Position numbers and translations under genes: made by a program. Shown in pieces: positions 1 through 9,577 of a DNA stretch of 64,000 nt. The notes beneath the pieces were generated by a model that ran no database searches, was not told the origin of the DNA, and saw only the letters and a list, made by a program, of their open reading frames with translations. The DNA lies in NCBI GenBank assembly GCA_965223835.1, contig CBDCXQ010000001.1:3224001-3288000 (forward strand), given 5' to 3'. Origin of the DNA: CAVYXZ01 sp965223835. GTDB lineage: Bacteria > Chloroflexota > Anaerolineae > Aggregatilineales > Phototrophicaceae. Numbering within the stretch: the stretch's first letter is position 1; every line of letters begins with the position of its first letter.

Positions 1-37
1 TCGGTGAAAATAAAGAGTAAGTTTGGCCGGTTCATAG

Positions 38-2398
38 CTACCCTTTCTCGGTCTGAAACCACAGCTTTTGACCATTGGTCCACAGATGCAGTGTTCCGTT
101 TTCATCGGTTCGGTAAACCGGCACATCGCCTAAACCAGCGAGAGTATCCGGGTCCGGGTCGCCGCGCCGGTTGGCTGCATCTGTCTGGACGATTGCGATC
201 TGGGGTTGCACGGCTGCCAGAAAATCATCTGCCAGTGACCGCACCCCACCATGTTGTGGCATCTGCATAACGGTTGCCAGCGGCCACTTTCCGGCGTCTA
301 ATAAGGCAGTTTGCCCGGTGATGCTGATGTCGCCGGTCAGCAAGAACGACACGTCCCCGTAAATGAGTTGCAGCACCAGCGATTGATCGTCCAGACTGTC
401 ATTAAGATCAGGTTCAATCTGGGGATGCAATACCTCTAACATGACATCATCTGCCACCTGCAATGTGTAACCGGCCTGTACTGCCAGCATGTCGTGGGGT
501 AAAAGTTGATTTTGTAGATCAATAAATTCTGGACTCAGATTTTCTTGCCCGTTGGTAAGGACGACACCGACATCGTAGCGATTGGCAACTGCCGCCAGCG
601 CACTGTACTCATTAGGATCAGGCTGTGTCAAAATTAATGTTTCAATCTCACGATCATTAAATGGCAACCGATCACCGAGAGCCGTCAGCAACCGCGACGG
701 AAATGCCCCACCGTCAATCAGCATGTGGGCACCGGCTGGAGTCTGTACCAACACAGCATTACTATGGCCCACATCCAGAAACCAGACATGCAACAGACCA
801 TCGGGGCGACTCAAGAAACTCGCCCCCAGTAAGACAACCATTCCCAGTCCGGCAGCAGCAGTTGCATTGGTAATCGCCCGCTGCCGCAACAACCGCGCCA
901 ACGCCAATGCCCAACCCGGTTGTGTCGCGTGCATCAGCGCACCTCCTAGTAAAAAGCTGAAATAGAGGGTAATCAAGCGGGGATCAACTGCGAATTCAAC
1001 ATCAGCAAATGGCAGATCCGCCAGCAAACGTACTGCTTCCGTGGTCCAAGAGAGCAATATTAAATCGTACCAGTACAGGATCTGGGCCAGCGTCGGTGCG
1101 GCAAATGACACAATCGTCGCGACAATGCCGATTAATAATAATCCCGCCTGAACCGGCACAATCAGCAAATTAGTCAAAATCGCTACCAGCGACAGACGAT
1201 TAAAATATAGCACAATCAAAGGCAGCGTTGTGATTTGTACGGCCAGTGTCACAATCAACGGCTCGGCGAGAAACATGCGCAGGCTTCGTGAGAGCGAACG
1301 GGGCAATAAGCGATCCAGGAGCCACTCAAAGCGCGTCGCCAATGGATCAACATACAGCGCTAACCCAAGCGTTGCGAAGAAACTCAGTTGAAAACTGACA
1401 TCCCACAGCACCGTTGGATTATGTAGCGACATGGCAACCGCCACCAGCGCGAGAGAAGCTGGAACATAGGTTTTCCGTCTGATCGCTTCACCCACCACCA
1501 GCAAACTACTCATGACCGCCGCCCGCACCACAGCGGCATTGGCCCCTACAAATAGCGTGTAGATCAAAATCACTATAATGCTGAATCCGGCTGACCAGCG
1601 CAACGGCACGGGAGTCCGTTTCAGCAGATTCATAATGACCCCACTCAGGATCACCATATTAAAGCCGCTGATCGCAATTACATGGGATGCACCGACTCGA
1701 CTAAAATCATCCTCGATCTGGGGCGCAATCCCATTTTCATCGCCCAACAGAATACCAGTGAGTAGCGCCGCTTGCGGTTCAGGCAACGCCCGCGCGATAT
1801 GCAGCGCCGCCTGTTGTTTCAGGTTCGATAGCAGCGGTCGCCAGCCACCACTTGTCGGTTCGATCATTTCAACTGTCGCGCGCTGCATGATGCTGAACAC
1901 GCCCGATCGCGCCAGAAAATCGCTATACGAAAAGGTGTCAAACTCTGCCGGGGTAATCAATAAGCCTGTTGCCAGTACACGATCACCAATCTGGACTGGC
2001 GTGCGGCGGGGGGCACGAACCAGGACCTTACCGCTGATATTCAGCGTCTCACCGCCCCGTGTTATGGTTTCCGCCCCGACCTGCAATAATGTGCGCGTAT
2101 CCCGGACATCTGGCTCGGCAACCACAACACCTTCAATGGTGAGACCGCCGCTGTTGTTAAAACGGGCAATATCACTGCTGACGGGCACCAGCGCCATGCG
2201 CAGTCCGCCTAAAGCAAAAGCTACCAGCGCAATTTGCAGCCAACGCAGATTTTTATCTTGCCAGGCCAGCCACGCTGTCAATAGCGCAACGCTGACTAAT
2301 GCCAACCAGATCAGTTTGAATACATCTGACCCGGTACCATTGTTGGCGGCCAGAACAACCCCGGCAGTCCAGCCCAGCGCGATATACACGAGCCGCAT
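38..2398 (-). CDS. comEC: ComEC/Rec2-type DNA uptake channel protein
   Basis: This 786-residue integral membrane protein has the three-part ComEC layout. An N-terminal membrane/OB-like region (about residues 1-190) is followed by the polytopic competence domain (about 200-480, with the conserved stretch around VIAISGFNMVIL), more helices, and a C-terminal metallo-beta-lactamase-like domain (from about 540). In the family it forms the channel that takes single-stranded DNA into the cytoplasm during natural transformation. The C-terminal domain is unusual. Where catalytically competent relatives carry an HxHxDH zinc motif, this one reads TQPDPNE (about residues 591-597), while the later TGD and QHGG motifs are still recognisable, so the nuclease-like site is probably not functional. 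The length is typical of the family. The gene is divergent from the sulfatase. No downstream gene is visible because it ends 38 nt from the window edge. Confidence 0.93.
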   Translation of the reverse strand: MRLVYIALGWTAGVVLAANNGTGSDVFKLIWLALVSVALLTAWLAWQDKNLRWLQIALVAFALGGLRMALVPVSSDIARFNNSGGLTIEGVVVAEPDVRDTRTLLQVGAETITRGGETLNISGKVLVRAPRRTPVQIGDRVLATGLLITPAEFDTFSYSDFLARSGVFSIMQRATVEMIEPTSGGWRPLLSNLKQQAALHIARALPEPQAALLTGILLGDENGIAPQIEDDFSRVGASHVIAISGFNMVILSGVIMNLLKRTPVPLRWSAGFSIIVILIYTLFVGANAAVVRAAVMSSLLVVGEAIRRKTYVPASLALVAVAMSLHNPTVLWDVSFQLSFFATLGLALYVDPLATRFEWLLDRLLPRSLSRSLRMFLAEPLIVTLAVQITTLPLIVLYFNRLSLVAILTNLLIVPVQAGLLLIGIVATIVSFAAPTLAQILYWYDLILLSWTTEAVRLLADLPFADVEFAVDPRLITLYFSFLLGGALMHATQPGWALALARLLRQRAITNATAAAGLGMVVLLGASFLSRPDGLLHVWFLDVGHSNAVLVQTPAGAHMLIDGGAFPSRLLTALGDRLPFNDREIETLILTQPDPNEYSALAAVANRYDVGVVLTNGQENLSPEFIDLQNQLLPHDMLAVQAGYTLQVADDVMLEVLHPQIEPDLNDSLDDQSLVLQLIYGDVSFLLTGDISITGQTALLDAGKWPLATVMQMPQHGGVRSLADDFLAAVQPQIAIVQTDAANRRGDPDPDTLAGLGDVPVYRTDENGTLHLWTNGQKLWFQTEKG

Positions 2399-2478
2399 AA
2401 GTCAATAACTCAAAATCAAGCGATGAAATGATACTACGGTGAGTTGGAGATTGGCGCAACTTTTCCAGTATCCCGCGT

Positions 2479-2484
2479 TATAAT
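2479..2484 (+). promoter_or_regulatory. Candidate -10 element upstream of the sulfatase
   Basis: A perfect TATAAT lies 40 nt before the sulfatase start in the divergent gap with comEC. I see no good -35 at 16-18 nt, so this is a candidate only. Confidence 0.4.
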
Positions 2485-2523
2485 TGCGGCTAATTTATAT
2501 TTATCATCATGGGGCACTTGCAT

Positions 2524-3867
2524 ATGACTTCACCAAACGTCATTGTTTTCTTTACTGACCAACAACGTTGGGACACAACCGGCGTGCACGGTAATCCACT
2601 GGACCTGACGCCCAATTTTGACCGTATGGCTCAATCGGGAACGCATATCTACAATTCGTTCACCTGCCAACCCGTTTGCGGGCCAGCCCGTTCCTGTCTC
2701 CAAACTGGTCTCTATGCCACAACCACCGGCTGTTACCGTAATGGCATCCCCCTCCCTGCCGACGCCAAAACACTGGCCCACCATTTCAAAGCCGGTGGCT
2801 ATACAACCGGCTACATCGGCAAGTGGCACCTTGCCAGCACCCGCAGCGCCGTACCCGAAGCTGAGCGGGGTGGCTACGAATACTGGCTGGCATCCAATGC
2901 CCTGGAGTTCACATCGGACGCTTACGACACGGTGATGTACAACAATGACAACGAGCCAGTCAAACTCCCTGGCTACCGGGTTGATGCCGTGACCGACGCC
3001 GTGATTAGCTATGTCGATCAGCCCCGCGACCAGCCTTTTTACCTTTTTGTCTCGTATATCGAGCCGCATCACCAGAATCACCGTGACGATTATCCAGCGC
3101 CAGACGGTTATGAGGAACGCTATCGCGAACGCTGGACACCACCCGACCTGGCAGAGCTAGGCGGTTCAACCCATCAACATCTGCCAGGATATTACGGCAT
3201 GGTTAAGCGGCTGGATGAAGCATTGGGCCGTCTGCTGGATGCGCTCAAAAGCCTGGATTTGCTCGACGACACGATTGTGCTGTTTACATCCGATCACGGC
3301 AATCACTTCAAAACCCGCAACAGCGAATATAAACGCTCTGGGCACGAGTCATCGATACGGGTCCCAACAGCGGTTCGTGGTCCAGGTTTCGACGGTGGTG
3401 GTCAGATCCGTGATTTGGTCAGCCTCGTCGATATTCCCCCTACGCTACTTGATGCGGCGGGCTTACCCATTCCAGTGGAGATGCAAGGCCAGTCCTTTTT
3501 ACCGTTGGCTCAGCGGCAACCGGTCGAGTGGCCCAGTGAAATGTTTGTCCAAATTAGTGAAGCCGAGGTCGGTCGCGCAGTACGGACCCAGCGCTGGAAA
3601 TATGGCGTCACCGCGCCCCATCGTGACGGGAACAAAGACACCGGATCAGATCACTATGTCGAATCGTATCTCTACGATTTGCTGTCAGACCCTTATGAAT
3701 TGCGCAACATTATCAACGAAGATTCACATAATGAGGTCAAGCAGGTGATGCGCGACCGCCTCATCAAGCGGATGGTCGCAGCAGGGGAAGCTGCGCCAAC
3801 TATCGAGTTAGCGGAAACTCATCCCAGTTTCCAACGCACGGTCACATCTGCTGAGGCCCACGCCTGA
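2524..3867 (+). CDS. Type I sulfatase (alkaline phosphatase superfamily)
   Basis: This 447-residue cytosolic-looking protein has no signal peptide. It carries the sulfatase signature CGPARSCLQTG, in which Cys52 is the residue converted to formylglycine in this family. It also has the N-terminal metal site around FFTDQQRW, a second metal site at SDHGNH, and a K-x-GH-S segment (YKRSGHESSIRVP) typical of the active site. The family hydrolyses sulfate esters, and some members hydrolyse phosphonate or phosphate esters; the substrate cannot be read from the sequence. I prefer the ATG at 2524 because homologues usually start at MTSPNVIVFF-like sequence and a GGGG lies 9 nt upstream; an in-frame ATG at 2509 would add five residues. 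The gene stands alone on the plus strand, with no maturase or transporter next to it. Confidence 0.88.
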   Translation: MTSPNVIVFFTDQQRWDTTGVHGNPLDLTPNFDRMAQSGTHIYNSFTCQPVCGPARSCLQTGLYATTTGCYRNGIPLPADAKTLAHHFKAGGYTTGYIGKWHLASTRSAVPEAERGGYEYWLASNALEFTSDAYDTVMYNNDNEPVKLPGYRVDAVTDAVISYVDQPRDQPFYLFVSYIEPHHQNHRDDYPAPDGYEERYRERWTPPDLAELGGSTHQHLPGYYGMVKRLDEALGRLLDALKSLDLLDDTIVLFTSDHGNHFKTRNSEYKRSGHESSIRVPTAVRGPGFDGGGQIRDLVSLVDIPPTLLDAAGLPIPVEMQGQSFLPLAQRQPVEWPSEMFVQISEAEVGRAVRTQRWKYGVTAPHRDGNKDTGSDHYVESYLYDLLSDPYELRNIINEDSHNEVKQVMRDRLIKRMVAAGEAAPTIELAETHPSFQRTVTSAEAHA

Positions 3868-3882
3868 TTTGTAGTACAAAAA

Positions 3883-3910
3883 AGCCCCTCTGCATGATAC
3901 ATGAGGGGCT
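3883..3910 (-). terminator. Intrinsic terminator of the coaD / coiled-coil gene pair
   Basis: An 8-bp perfect stem (AGCCCCTC / GAGGGGCT) with a 12-nt loop is followed on the minus strand by TTTTTTG. It ends minus-strand transcription just after the coiled-coil gene and may also stop the converging sulfatase transcript, although the plus-strand U tract is poor. Confidence 0.82.
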
Positions 3911-3931
3911 TGATTCATCGAATCGTGTTTC

Positions 3932-4486
3932 CTACCCTTTAAGCTCGTCGCTGACGGTCGCGTCCACTTCAACTTGCTCACGCGGTGCAAACTGCATCGA
4001 TTTTTGCGGCGTTGGCATGGTTTGTGGTTGGGATGGTTCCGGTTCGGTGGTTTTCACTTCATGGATACCATTGCGGACAACCGTCAGCGTCTTCGAAAGC
4101 TGTTGTTCCAGCTTCGACAATTCAGTCAAAATATACTGGTCAGCTTCCGCAACGATCGATTCAGCTTCCTGACGGGCCTGTTCAATGATATTGGCAGCAC
4201 GATTATGGGCAGCCTGGACCGACACTTCCTGATCAAGCAGGTCTTCGCTTTTTAGACGAGCCTGCTGGACAACCCGTGCCGCTTCTTCGTTCGCCTGCGC
4301 CAACACCCGGTCCCGCTGCGCCAACACCCGCGCCGCTTTTTCGATCTCTTCTGGAATCGAAATGCGCATCTGGTCAATAATCTCCAGCGCACGCTCTTCA
4401 TCAATCATGGTGAACTTGCTGAAAGGCACATGTCGCCCCTCATCAATCAAATCTTCCAGTCGATCTACCAGGTGTTGAATATCCAT
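3932..4486 (-). CDS. Coiled-coil protein, DivIVA / ATP-synthase-b-like
   Basis: This 184-residue soluble protein is dominated by a long charged heptad-repeat region (about residues 45-135, rich in E, A, Q and R), with a short N-terminal head and a Pro/Thr/Glu-rich disordered tail. It has no signal peptide or transmembrane segment. The spacing resembles DivIVA-like or F-type ATPase b-subunit-like coiled coils, but I recognise no diagnostic motif and assign no function. It lies 21 nt downstream of coaD on the same strand and shares its terminator, so the two are probably co-transcribed. Confidence 0.8.
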   Translation of the reverse strand: MDIQHLVDRLEDLIDEGRHVPFSKFTMIDEERALEIIDQMRISIPEEIEKAARVLAQRDRVLAQANEEAARVVQQARLKSEDLLDQEVSVQAAHNRAANIIEQARQEAESIVAEADQYILTELSKLEQQLSKTLTVVRNGIHEVKTTEPEPSQPQTMPTPQKSMQFAPREQVEVDATVSDELKG

Positions 4487-4507
4487 AATTAAGCTTCCCC
4501 TTCTAAA

Positions 4508-5041
4508 TTAGTCCTGAATACTGGTGGTATAACCCGGACTATTTTTTTGTGCGTGTAGCTCTGCAAAACGAACCTGCAACGCATCGGCAACAAATGTTGG
4601 CACCATACTGGTCACATCCCCACCCTGTTCCGCGATCTCGCGGATCGTACTGGAACTGATATGGATGTTTTGCTCGTCAGACATAATGGCAACCGTTTCG
4701 ACGTTGGGTGCAAGTTTCCGATTTGCCAGGCCCATTCTAAACTCTAGCTCAAAATCAGAAAACACGCGCAACCCGCGAACAATCACCTTTGCACCAACTT
4801 CTTCTGCATAGTTTACTGTCAAACCCGAATATGGCGCAACCCGGATATTAGCATCACTCTGAAAAGCTTGCTCAGCCAGTTTCGCCCGCTCCTGCACATC
4901 AAACAAGAGCTTTTTCTTCGGCATATCATAAACTGCGACGATGACTTCATCAAATATCCGCGCCGCCCGCCGCGCAACATCTATATGCCCATTGTGTATG
5001 GGATCAAATGACGCTGGGTAGATAGCTTTGCGCTCAGGCAT
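4508..5041 (-). CDS. coaD: Phosphopantetheine adenylyltransferase
   Basis: This 177-residue cytosolic enzyme performs the fourth step of coenzyme A synthesis: 4'-phosphopantetheine plus ATP gives dephospho-CoA and pyrophosphate. It has the nucleotidyltransferase signature YPASFDPIHNGH near the N-terminus (the HNGH form of the (T/H)xGH motif), the substrate-loop RGLR, and ISSSTIRE near residue 130, matching the ISSSxxR motif. It is about 15 residues longer than most CoaD proteins because of a short C-terminal tail. The gap to recG is 123 nt, so it may have its own promoter, and the coiled-coil gene follows. Confidence 0.95.
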   Translation of the reverse strand: MPERKAIYPASFDPIHNGHIDVARRAARIFDEVIVAVYDMPKKKLLFDVQERAKLAEQAFQSDANIRVAPYSGLTVNYAEEVGAKVIVRGLRVFSDFELEFRMGLANRKLAPNVETVAIMSDEQNIHISSSTIREIAEQGGDVTSMVPTFVADALQVRFAELHAQKNSPGYTTSIQD

Positions 5042-5164
5042 TTATGATCTCCAAAATATAGCATCAAAACTAAATTGCTGGCAAGTCGCTGTTTTTCAGA
5101 CAAACTTGCCTCCCTTGCATTGTAAATCGCAAGCAATGTCGATCATCGTTTGCGTTACTCGACC

Positions 5165-7852
5165 TTAACTGACATCACTGCGATCGTCTTGTAGCAGCAC
5201 AACGCGTTGCGCCAGCAATCGGTGTTGTTCCAGGTCGAGCGTCGGATCTTCGGCATAGATCGTGCGTGCTTCCCGCTGGGCCAGTTCGACCAAATCGGGA
5301 TGCATAAATTCCATCAATTTGAGCGCACCGCCACCACTCTGGCGTGTACCCAACAAATCCCCGGCGCCGCGCAGCTTCCAATCGATCTCTGCCAGCTTAA
5401 AGCCGTCAGTTATGGTTTCAAGTGCCTGTAACCGTTCACGCGCTTCCGATGTATTATTATCCGGGATCAACAGACAATAGGAAACATGCTCCCCGCGGCC
5501 CACACGACCCCGAAACTGATGCAATTGTGCCAGCCCGAAACGATTGGCCCCTTCGATCACGATAACATTGGCATTGGGCACATCCACGCCAACTTCCGCC
5601 ACCGATGTCGTCACCAGCACATCATATTCGCCCTGGCTGAAGGCAGCCATCACATCGTCTTTTTCAGCCGGTTTCATACGGCCATGCAGCAACCCAACCT
5701 TAAAGCGGAAGAACACTTTGCTCAATTCTTCATAGGCTTCGAGCGCAGACCGGGCTTCAATCGTCTCTGATTGCTCAACCAACGGATGCACGATGAATGC
5801 CTGTCGCCCCTGCTTAAGTTGCGTTTCAACAAAACTGAAGATGCGTTCCCGTGCCACTGGTTCTACGACACGTGTTTGGACGGGTTTTCGACCCGGCGGC
5901 AGTTCATCAATCACTGTCAAATCCAGGTCAGCATGTAACGTCAGTGCCAATGTGCGTGGGATAGGGGTTGCGGTCATCACCAGTAGATGCGGATTTTTAC
6001 CCTTACCGCGCAGTGCACCTCGTTGCTCAACACCAAAACGATGTTGTTCATCAATCACTGCCAGGGCTAAATCGTGGAATTCGACGCCTTCTTGAATCAA
6101 GGCATGCGTGCCCACAATCACATCAATTGAGCCATCGGCTATGCCTACCCGAATTTCATCACGTTCGTTGGCTGCCAAAGCGCCGGTCAGTAATGCGGCT
6201 TTTGGTTCGTGCTCACCGGGCAGTTTCGCCAGATACGTGCTGATATTCCGGAAATGCTGTTCGGCCAGAATACTGGTGGGTGCCATGATCGCCGCCTGTT
6301 TGCCATTAGCAACCGCCAGGGCCAGGGCAATCGTCGCCACTGCTGTCTTACCTGAGCCAACATCACCTTGCAGCAACCGATTCATCGGTACATTCTGCTC
6401 AGCATCTTCCCGAATCGCCGCGACCGATTTCTGCTGTGCACCGGTTAATTCATAGGGAAAAGCGGCCTGAAGGAATGCAGCCAGATAATCATCGCTGATT
6501 GCCAGGGGTTCCGCCGGGACACGCTGCCACTCAAAGCGATTGCCCAGAATCGCCAACTGCATCAACAGCAGTTCATCAAATACAATCCGCCGTCGGGCAT
6601 GGTCAAGATGATCGTGCCCTTCCGGGAAATGCAGGTTGCGCAATGCCCAGCCCAGATCAGCCAGTTCAGCCCGTTCTAGCGTCGCTTCCGGCACATAATC
6701 GGGCAAACGCTCAGTCCAATACGTGACGGCCCGCTGCATCAGACGGCGCAATCCCCGCGCCTTCAAGCCCTCTGTCAGTGGATATACGGGTACGATACCA
6801 ACTGTATGCAGATTATCCGAATCCAGATGTTCCCATTCAGGGTTCGTCATTTGCAAGCGCGACCGGAAAATCGTCGGAGTGCCACTCAGAACGATCTGAT
6901 CGTCAGGTTTGATATAGCGACTCAAAAAACGTTGACCAAAAAAGGTGACATCCAGCAGGCCGGAGCCATCGTCTAAGGTTAGCTGAAAATCTTTGCGATT
7001 ATTGTTCGCAGCGCGGACCTTCGTTGACCGCACGGTGCCAATAACAGTCGCGGTTGTGTTAGGCTGCAGCTTGTTAATGCTGTTGAGCCGGGTGTAATCA
7101 TCATAGCGACGCGGCATAAAATAAAGTAAATCATAAAGGGTCGCAACACCCAGCTTTTGGAAGGATTCCGCCATGCGGTCGCCGACACCATTGACCACTG
7201 TAACCGGCTGCCGCAGCCCACGCATAATATCCAATGCTGCTTCCGGGTCCATCGGTTCACGGGGTTGGCGTGGTGGCCGGGACAGGCGCGGCGCCGGCGG
7301 TAAATCGAGGCGCGGCGGCGCCGACGAACTGCTGACACGATCATACCCTTCGTCACTGACAAAACCATCCGCCTGCCGTCGTGGTGCTTGACGCTGTCGT
7401 TTTTCTGCTTTGGGCTTCTTTTCTTGAGGCGACCTGGCGGCATTCTTCGGTTGCTTATCCGGCACCGGTTGTTTGACCGGCGTCGCTGGCGGTTCATCCG
7501 GCGGTTTTTCTGGCAGCGTTTCAGTAAGCTCATCTGGCACAACTTCAGCAGGAACCGACTGATCCTTTGGGGTGAATTCAGGCGATGCTGTCACCCGGCC
7601 CATTATCCGATCCAACATATAGCCTACGCGGGTCAAACGCTCGGTCCGGCTTTCAATTTCGCCATAAGACTGCATCACCTGCTGCAATTCATCCACTAAC
7701 AAATGATGCTCCGGTCGCCTGGCCTGCTCGTGGGCGTCATTCACCCAGACCTCACTGAAAGACGATAGCCCACCAATGACCGCCGTATTATTACAACCCT
7801 GCTCCCGTTCGAGCTTAAGTATTTTGACGAGTTTCTCTAGTGCCGATGGCAT
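5165..7852 (-). CDS. recG: ATP-dependent DNA helicase RecG
   Basis: RecG remodels stalled replication forks and Holliday junctions. The protein has the wedge/OB domain (about residues 215-400), Walker A (QGDVGSGKTAVA), a DEQH box (VIDEQHRFG), helicase C motifs and the RecG C-terminal signature (RLQALETITDGFKLAEIDWKL begins it). It is about 895 residues, some 200 longer than E. coli RecG. The extra length is an N-terminal helical segment followed by a Pro/Lys/Arg-rich linker (about residues 90-210). I start at the second in-frame ATG (7852) because the first (7870) overlaps the upstream degV stop; either is possible. It is the last gene of the fakA-degV-degV-recG run. Confidence 0.95.
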   Translation of the reverse strand: MPSALEKLVKILKLEREQGCNNTAVIGGLSSFSEVWVNDAHEQARRPEHHLLVDELQQVMQSYGEIESRTERLTRVGYMLDRIMGRVTASPEFTPKDQSVPAEVVPDELTETLPEKPPDEPPATPVKQPVPDKQPKNAARSPQEKKPKAEKRQRQAPRRQADGFVSDEGYDRVSSSSAPPRLDLPPAPRLSRPPRQPREPMDPEAALDIMRGLRQPVTVVNGVGDRMAESFQKLGVATLYDLLYFMPRRYDDYTRLNSINKLQPNTTATVIGTVRSTKVRAANNNRKDFQLTLDDGSGLLDVTFFGQRFLSRYIKPDDQIVLSGTPTIFRSRLQMTNPEWEHLDSDNLHTVGIVPVYPLTEGLKARGLRRLMQRAVTYWTERLPDYVPEATLERAELADLGWALRNLHFPEGHDHLDHARRRIVFDELLLMQLAILGNRFEWQRVPAEPLAISDDYLAAFLQAAFPYELTGAQQKSVAAIREDAEQNVPMNRLLQGDVGSGKTAVATIALALAVANGKQAAIMAPTSILAEQHFRNISTYLAKLPGEHEPKAALLTGALAANERDEIRVGIADGSIDVIVGTHALIQEGVEFHDLALAVIDEQHRFGVEQRGALRGKGKNPHLLVMTATPIPRTLALTLHADLDLTVIDELPPGRKPVQTRVVEPVARERIFSFVETQLKQGRQAFIVHPLVEQSETIEARSALEAYEELSKVFFRFKVGLLHGRMKPAEKDDVMAAFSQGEYDVLVTTSVAEVGVDVPNANVIVIEGANRFGLAQLHQFRGRVGRGEHVSYCLLIPDNNTSEARERLQALETITDGFKLAEIDWKLRGAGDLLGTRQSGGGALKLMEFMHPDLVELAQREARTIYAEDPTLDLEQHRLLAQRVVLLQDDRSDVS

Positions 7853-7857
7853 CCGCC

Positions 7858-8718
7858 TTACAGCCTCCAATTCTGTTTCAAGGTGACGAAGCCCAGACAG
7901 TGCGTGCCCACATGGGTTCCCAGTGTCGGGTTAATATTAATCTCGTAGACATTCTCTGGCGCTATGTCGGCGATCTGTTCGCGCATCCAGGCCAGGCCTT
8001 CCAGGTTGTTGGCGTGCAACAGGCTCAGGCGTTCCAATGGTGCTTGCTCCCGGATGCGTCGAACTAGATCTTCACGGGCGCGTTTTGTCGTTCGCACGCG
8101 TGACAAGACGACCACATCGCTATCTTCGATCGTAATAATTGGCTTGATCTGTAATAACGATCCAATCCCAGCCGCTGCCAGGTTGATTCGTCCGCTGCGA
8201 CGCAAATTGTCCAGCGAGTCGATCATCGCGCTCATTAAACTATGTGCCTGCACTTTTTTAATGGCGCTCAAAACCTGTTCAACATCACCGGTTTCCGCTG
8301 CAACTTCAGCGCCAATTTGCACCTGATAGCCCAGGGCCATCGTAACGTTTTGACCATCCAGCAGAGAGACCTGATCGGCTGGCAAATCTGCCGCACCCAA
8401 CCGCATGGCCTCATAGATCGCACTAAGATTAGCCGGGGCAGTAATGATAATCACATGATCGACATCGGCAAACGCAGCTTCGATAAATTGTTTGGCGACT
8501 CCGGGCGAAGGTGCCGCCGTGGTCGGAAATGGCGTCAGCGTCGGCAGTCGATCATAATAATCGGTGCGGTCAAGCTGCTGACCATCATCGGCAAAACTGT
8601 CATCGCCGATATTAACATAAGTTGGCACGACCGTAATCTGATATTTGTCGATGATCTCAGCGGGTAAATCACAGGTGCTGTCGGTCACAAATCGGATACG
8701 CTTAGTAGCCATCGTCAA
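7858..8718 (-). CDS. DegV family fatty-acid-binding protein (FakB-like), copy 2
   Basis: This 286-residue protein begins with the DegV signature RFVTDSTCDLPAE and has the two-domain DegV fold by sequence. The second domain contains the typical SLLQIKPIITIEDS stretch and GTHVGTHCLG near the C-terminus. DegV/FakB proteins bind a fatty acid and present it to the kinase FakA, which phosphorylates it so that it can enter phospholipid synthesis. The next gene upstream is a second DegV and the one before that is FakA, which supports this role. It overlaps the upstream degV by 17 nt (11 nt if the second ATG is used), suggesting translational coupling. Confidence 0.92.
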   Translation of the reverse strand: MTMATKRIRFVTDSTCDLPAEIIDKYQITVVPTYVNIGDDSFADDGQQLDRTDYYDRLPTLTPFPTTAAPSPGVAKQFIEAAFADVDHVIIITAPANLSAIYEAMRLGAADLPADQVSLLDGQNVTMALGYQVQIGAEVAAETGDVEQVLSAIKKVQAHSLMSAMIDSLDNLRRSGRINLAAAGIGSLLQIKPIITIEDSDVVVLSRVRTTKRAREDLVRRIREQAPLERLSLLHANNLEGLAWMREQIADIAPENVYEININPTLGTHVGTHCLGFVTLKQNWRL

Positions 8719-9577
8719 AAAACTCCACTTCGCTTTCCAGCAGCACCACGCCCGTCACCTCATCCCCTAGCAATGCCGTCAACGATGGCCCATATAATGT
8801 ATACGGAAAATGCCGTCCAGGAAACTCTACCGCCAGCCGATCCTGAAGCATGCGTGTTTGGTCACTGATGTAGGGCTTATGCTGGAGAATGACGACTTCT
8901 TCAATATCGGTAAACTCGACAACAAACTCCACCAGTCGATCAATTGCTTGTGCCCGTGTGCGCACTTTTTCCATTTGCTTGAGTTCGCCATCTTCAACCG
9001 TCAAAAATGGCTTGATTCCCAACATTGATCCCAGAATCGTGTGAGAGGAACTCATGATGCCGTTCTGAAGCAACGGGTTTACAGCATCTACGTAATAGAC
9101 GGAAAAGATGCGCTCTATGGCACCGCGTATTGTCCTAATCACATCTTCTAAACTGGCTTGTTCGGCAATGGCCCGGGACGCAACCCGCACCAGCATCCCT
9201 TGCGCCGCTGCGACATCTTCCGAATCAATGACAATGATCTCACACTGACCCATAATCTGTTTTGCGGCGGCGCGTGCATGATCCCAAATCGGCAATATTT
9301 TTCGCGATGGGTGGATGGAGATAATCGCGTCACATGTCGCCGCCAGATTGCGATAGGTGGCCGCAAAGTCGGCTTCGCTGGGCGGCGTCAACAAGGGTAG
9401 TACATGCTCATGCGTAATCAGCCGCATCGCATCTTCGGCACTGATGTCAACATTTTCCCGGTAAGGCCTACCCGCTATTGAAATGGTATTGGGCACAATC
9501 GTCACCGGATACTGCTCGACAAAATGCAGATTGGTAAAATGCGCTGTACTATCCGTAACGATCTGTATTCTGGACAT
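8702..9577 (-). CDS. DegV family fatty-acid-binding protein (FakB-like), copy 1
   Basis: This 291-residue DegV protein starts with IQIVTDSTAHFTN and carries the second-domain motif GSMLGIKPFLTVEDG. It is clearly divergent from the adjacent degV, so the pair probably differs in fatty-acid preference, as known FakB1/FakB2 pairs do; this is inference. The C-terminal GP(S)LTALLGDEVTGVV segment replaces the GTHVGTHCLG form of its neighbour. Its ATG follows the fakA stop codon immediately, so the two are almost certainly one transcript. Confidence 0.92.
   Translation of the reverse strand: MSRIQIVTDSTAHFTNLHFVEQYPVTIVPNTISIAGRPYRENVDISAEDAMRLITHEHVLPLLTPPSEADFAATYRNLAATCDAIISIHPSRKILPIWDHARAAAKQIMGQCEIIVIDSEDVAAAQGMLVRVASRAIAEQASLEDVIRTIRGAIERIFSVYYVDAVNPLLQNGIMSSSHTILGSMLGIKPFLTVEDGELKQMEKVRTRAQAIDRLVEFVVEFTDIEEVVILQHKPYISDQTRMLQDRLAVEFPGRHFPYTLYGPSLTALLGDEVTGVVLLESEVEFFDDGY

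Noticed and set aside
1578..2408. A 276-codon plus-strand frame opposite comEC
   Set aside because: It is antisense to a well-supported membrane protein, has no family features and no ribosome site.
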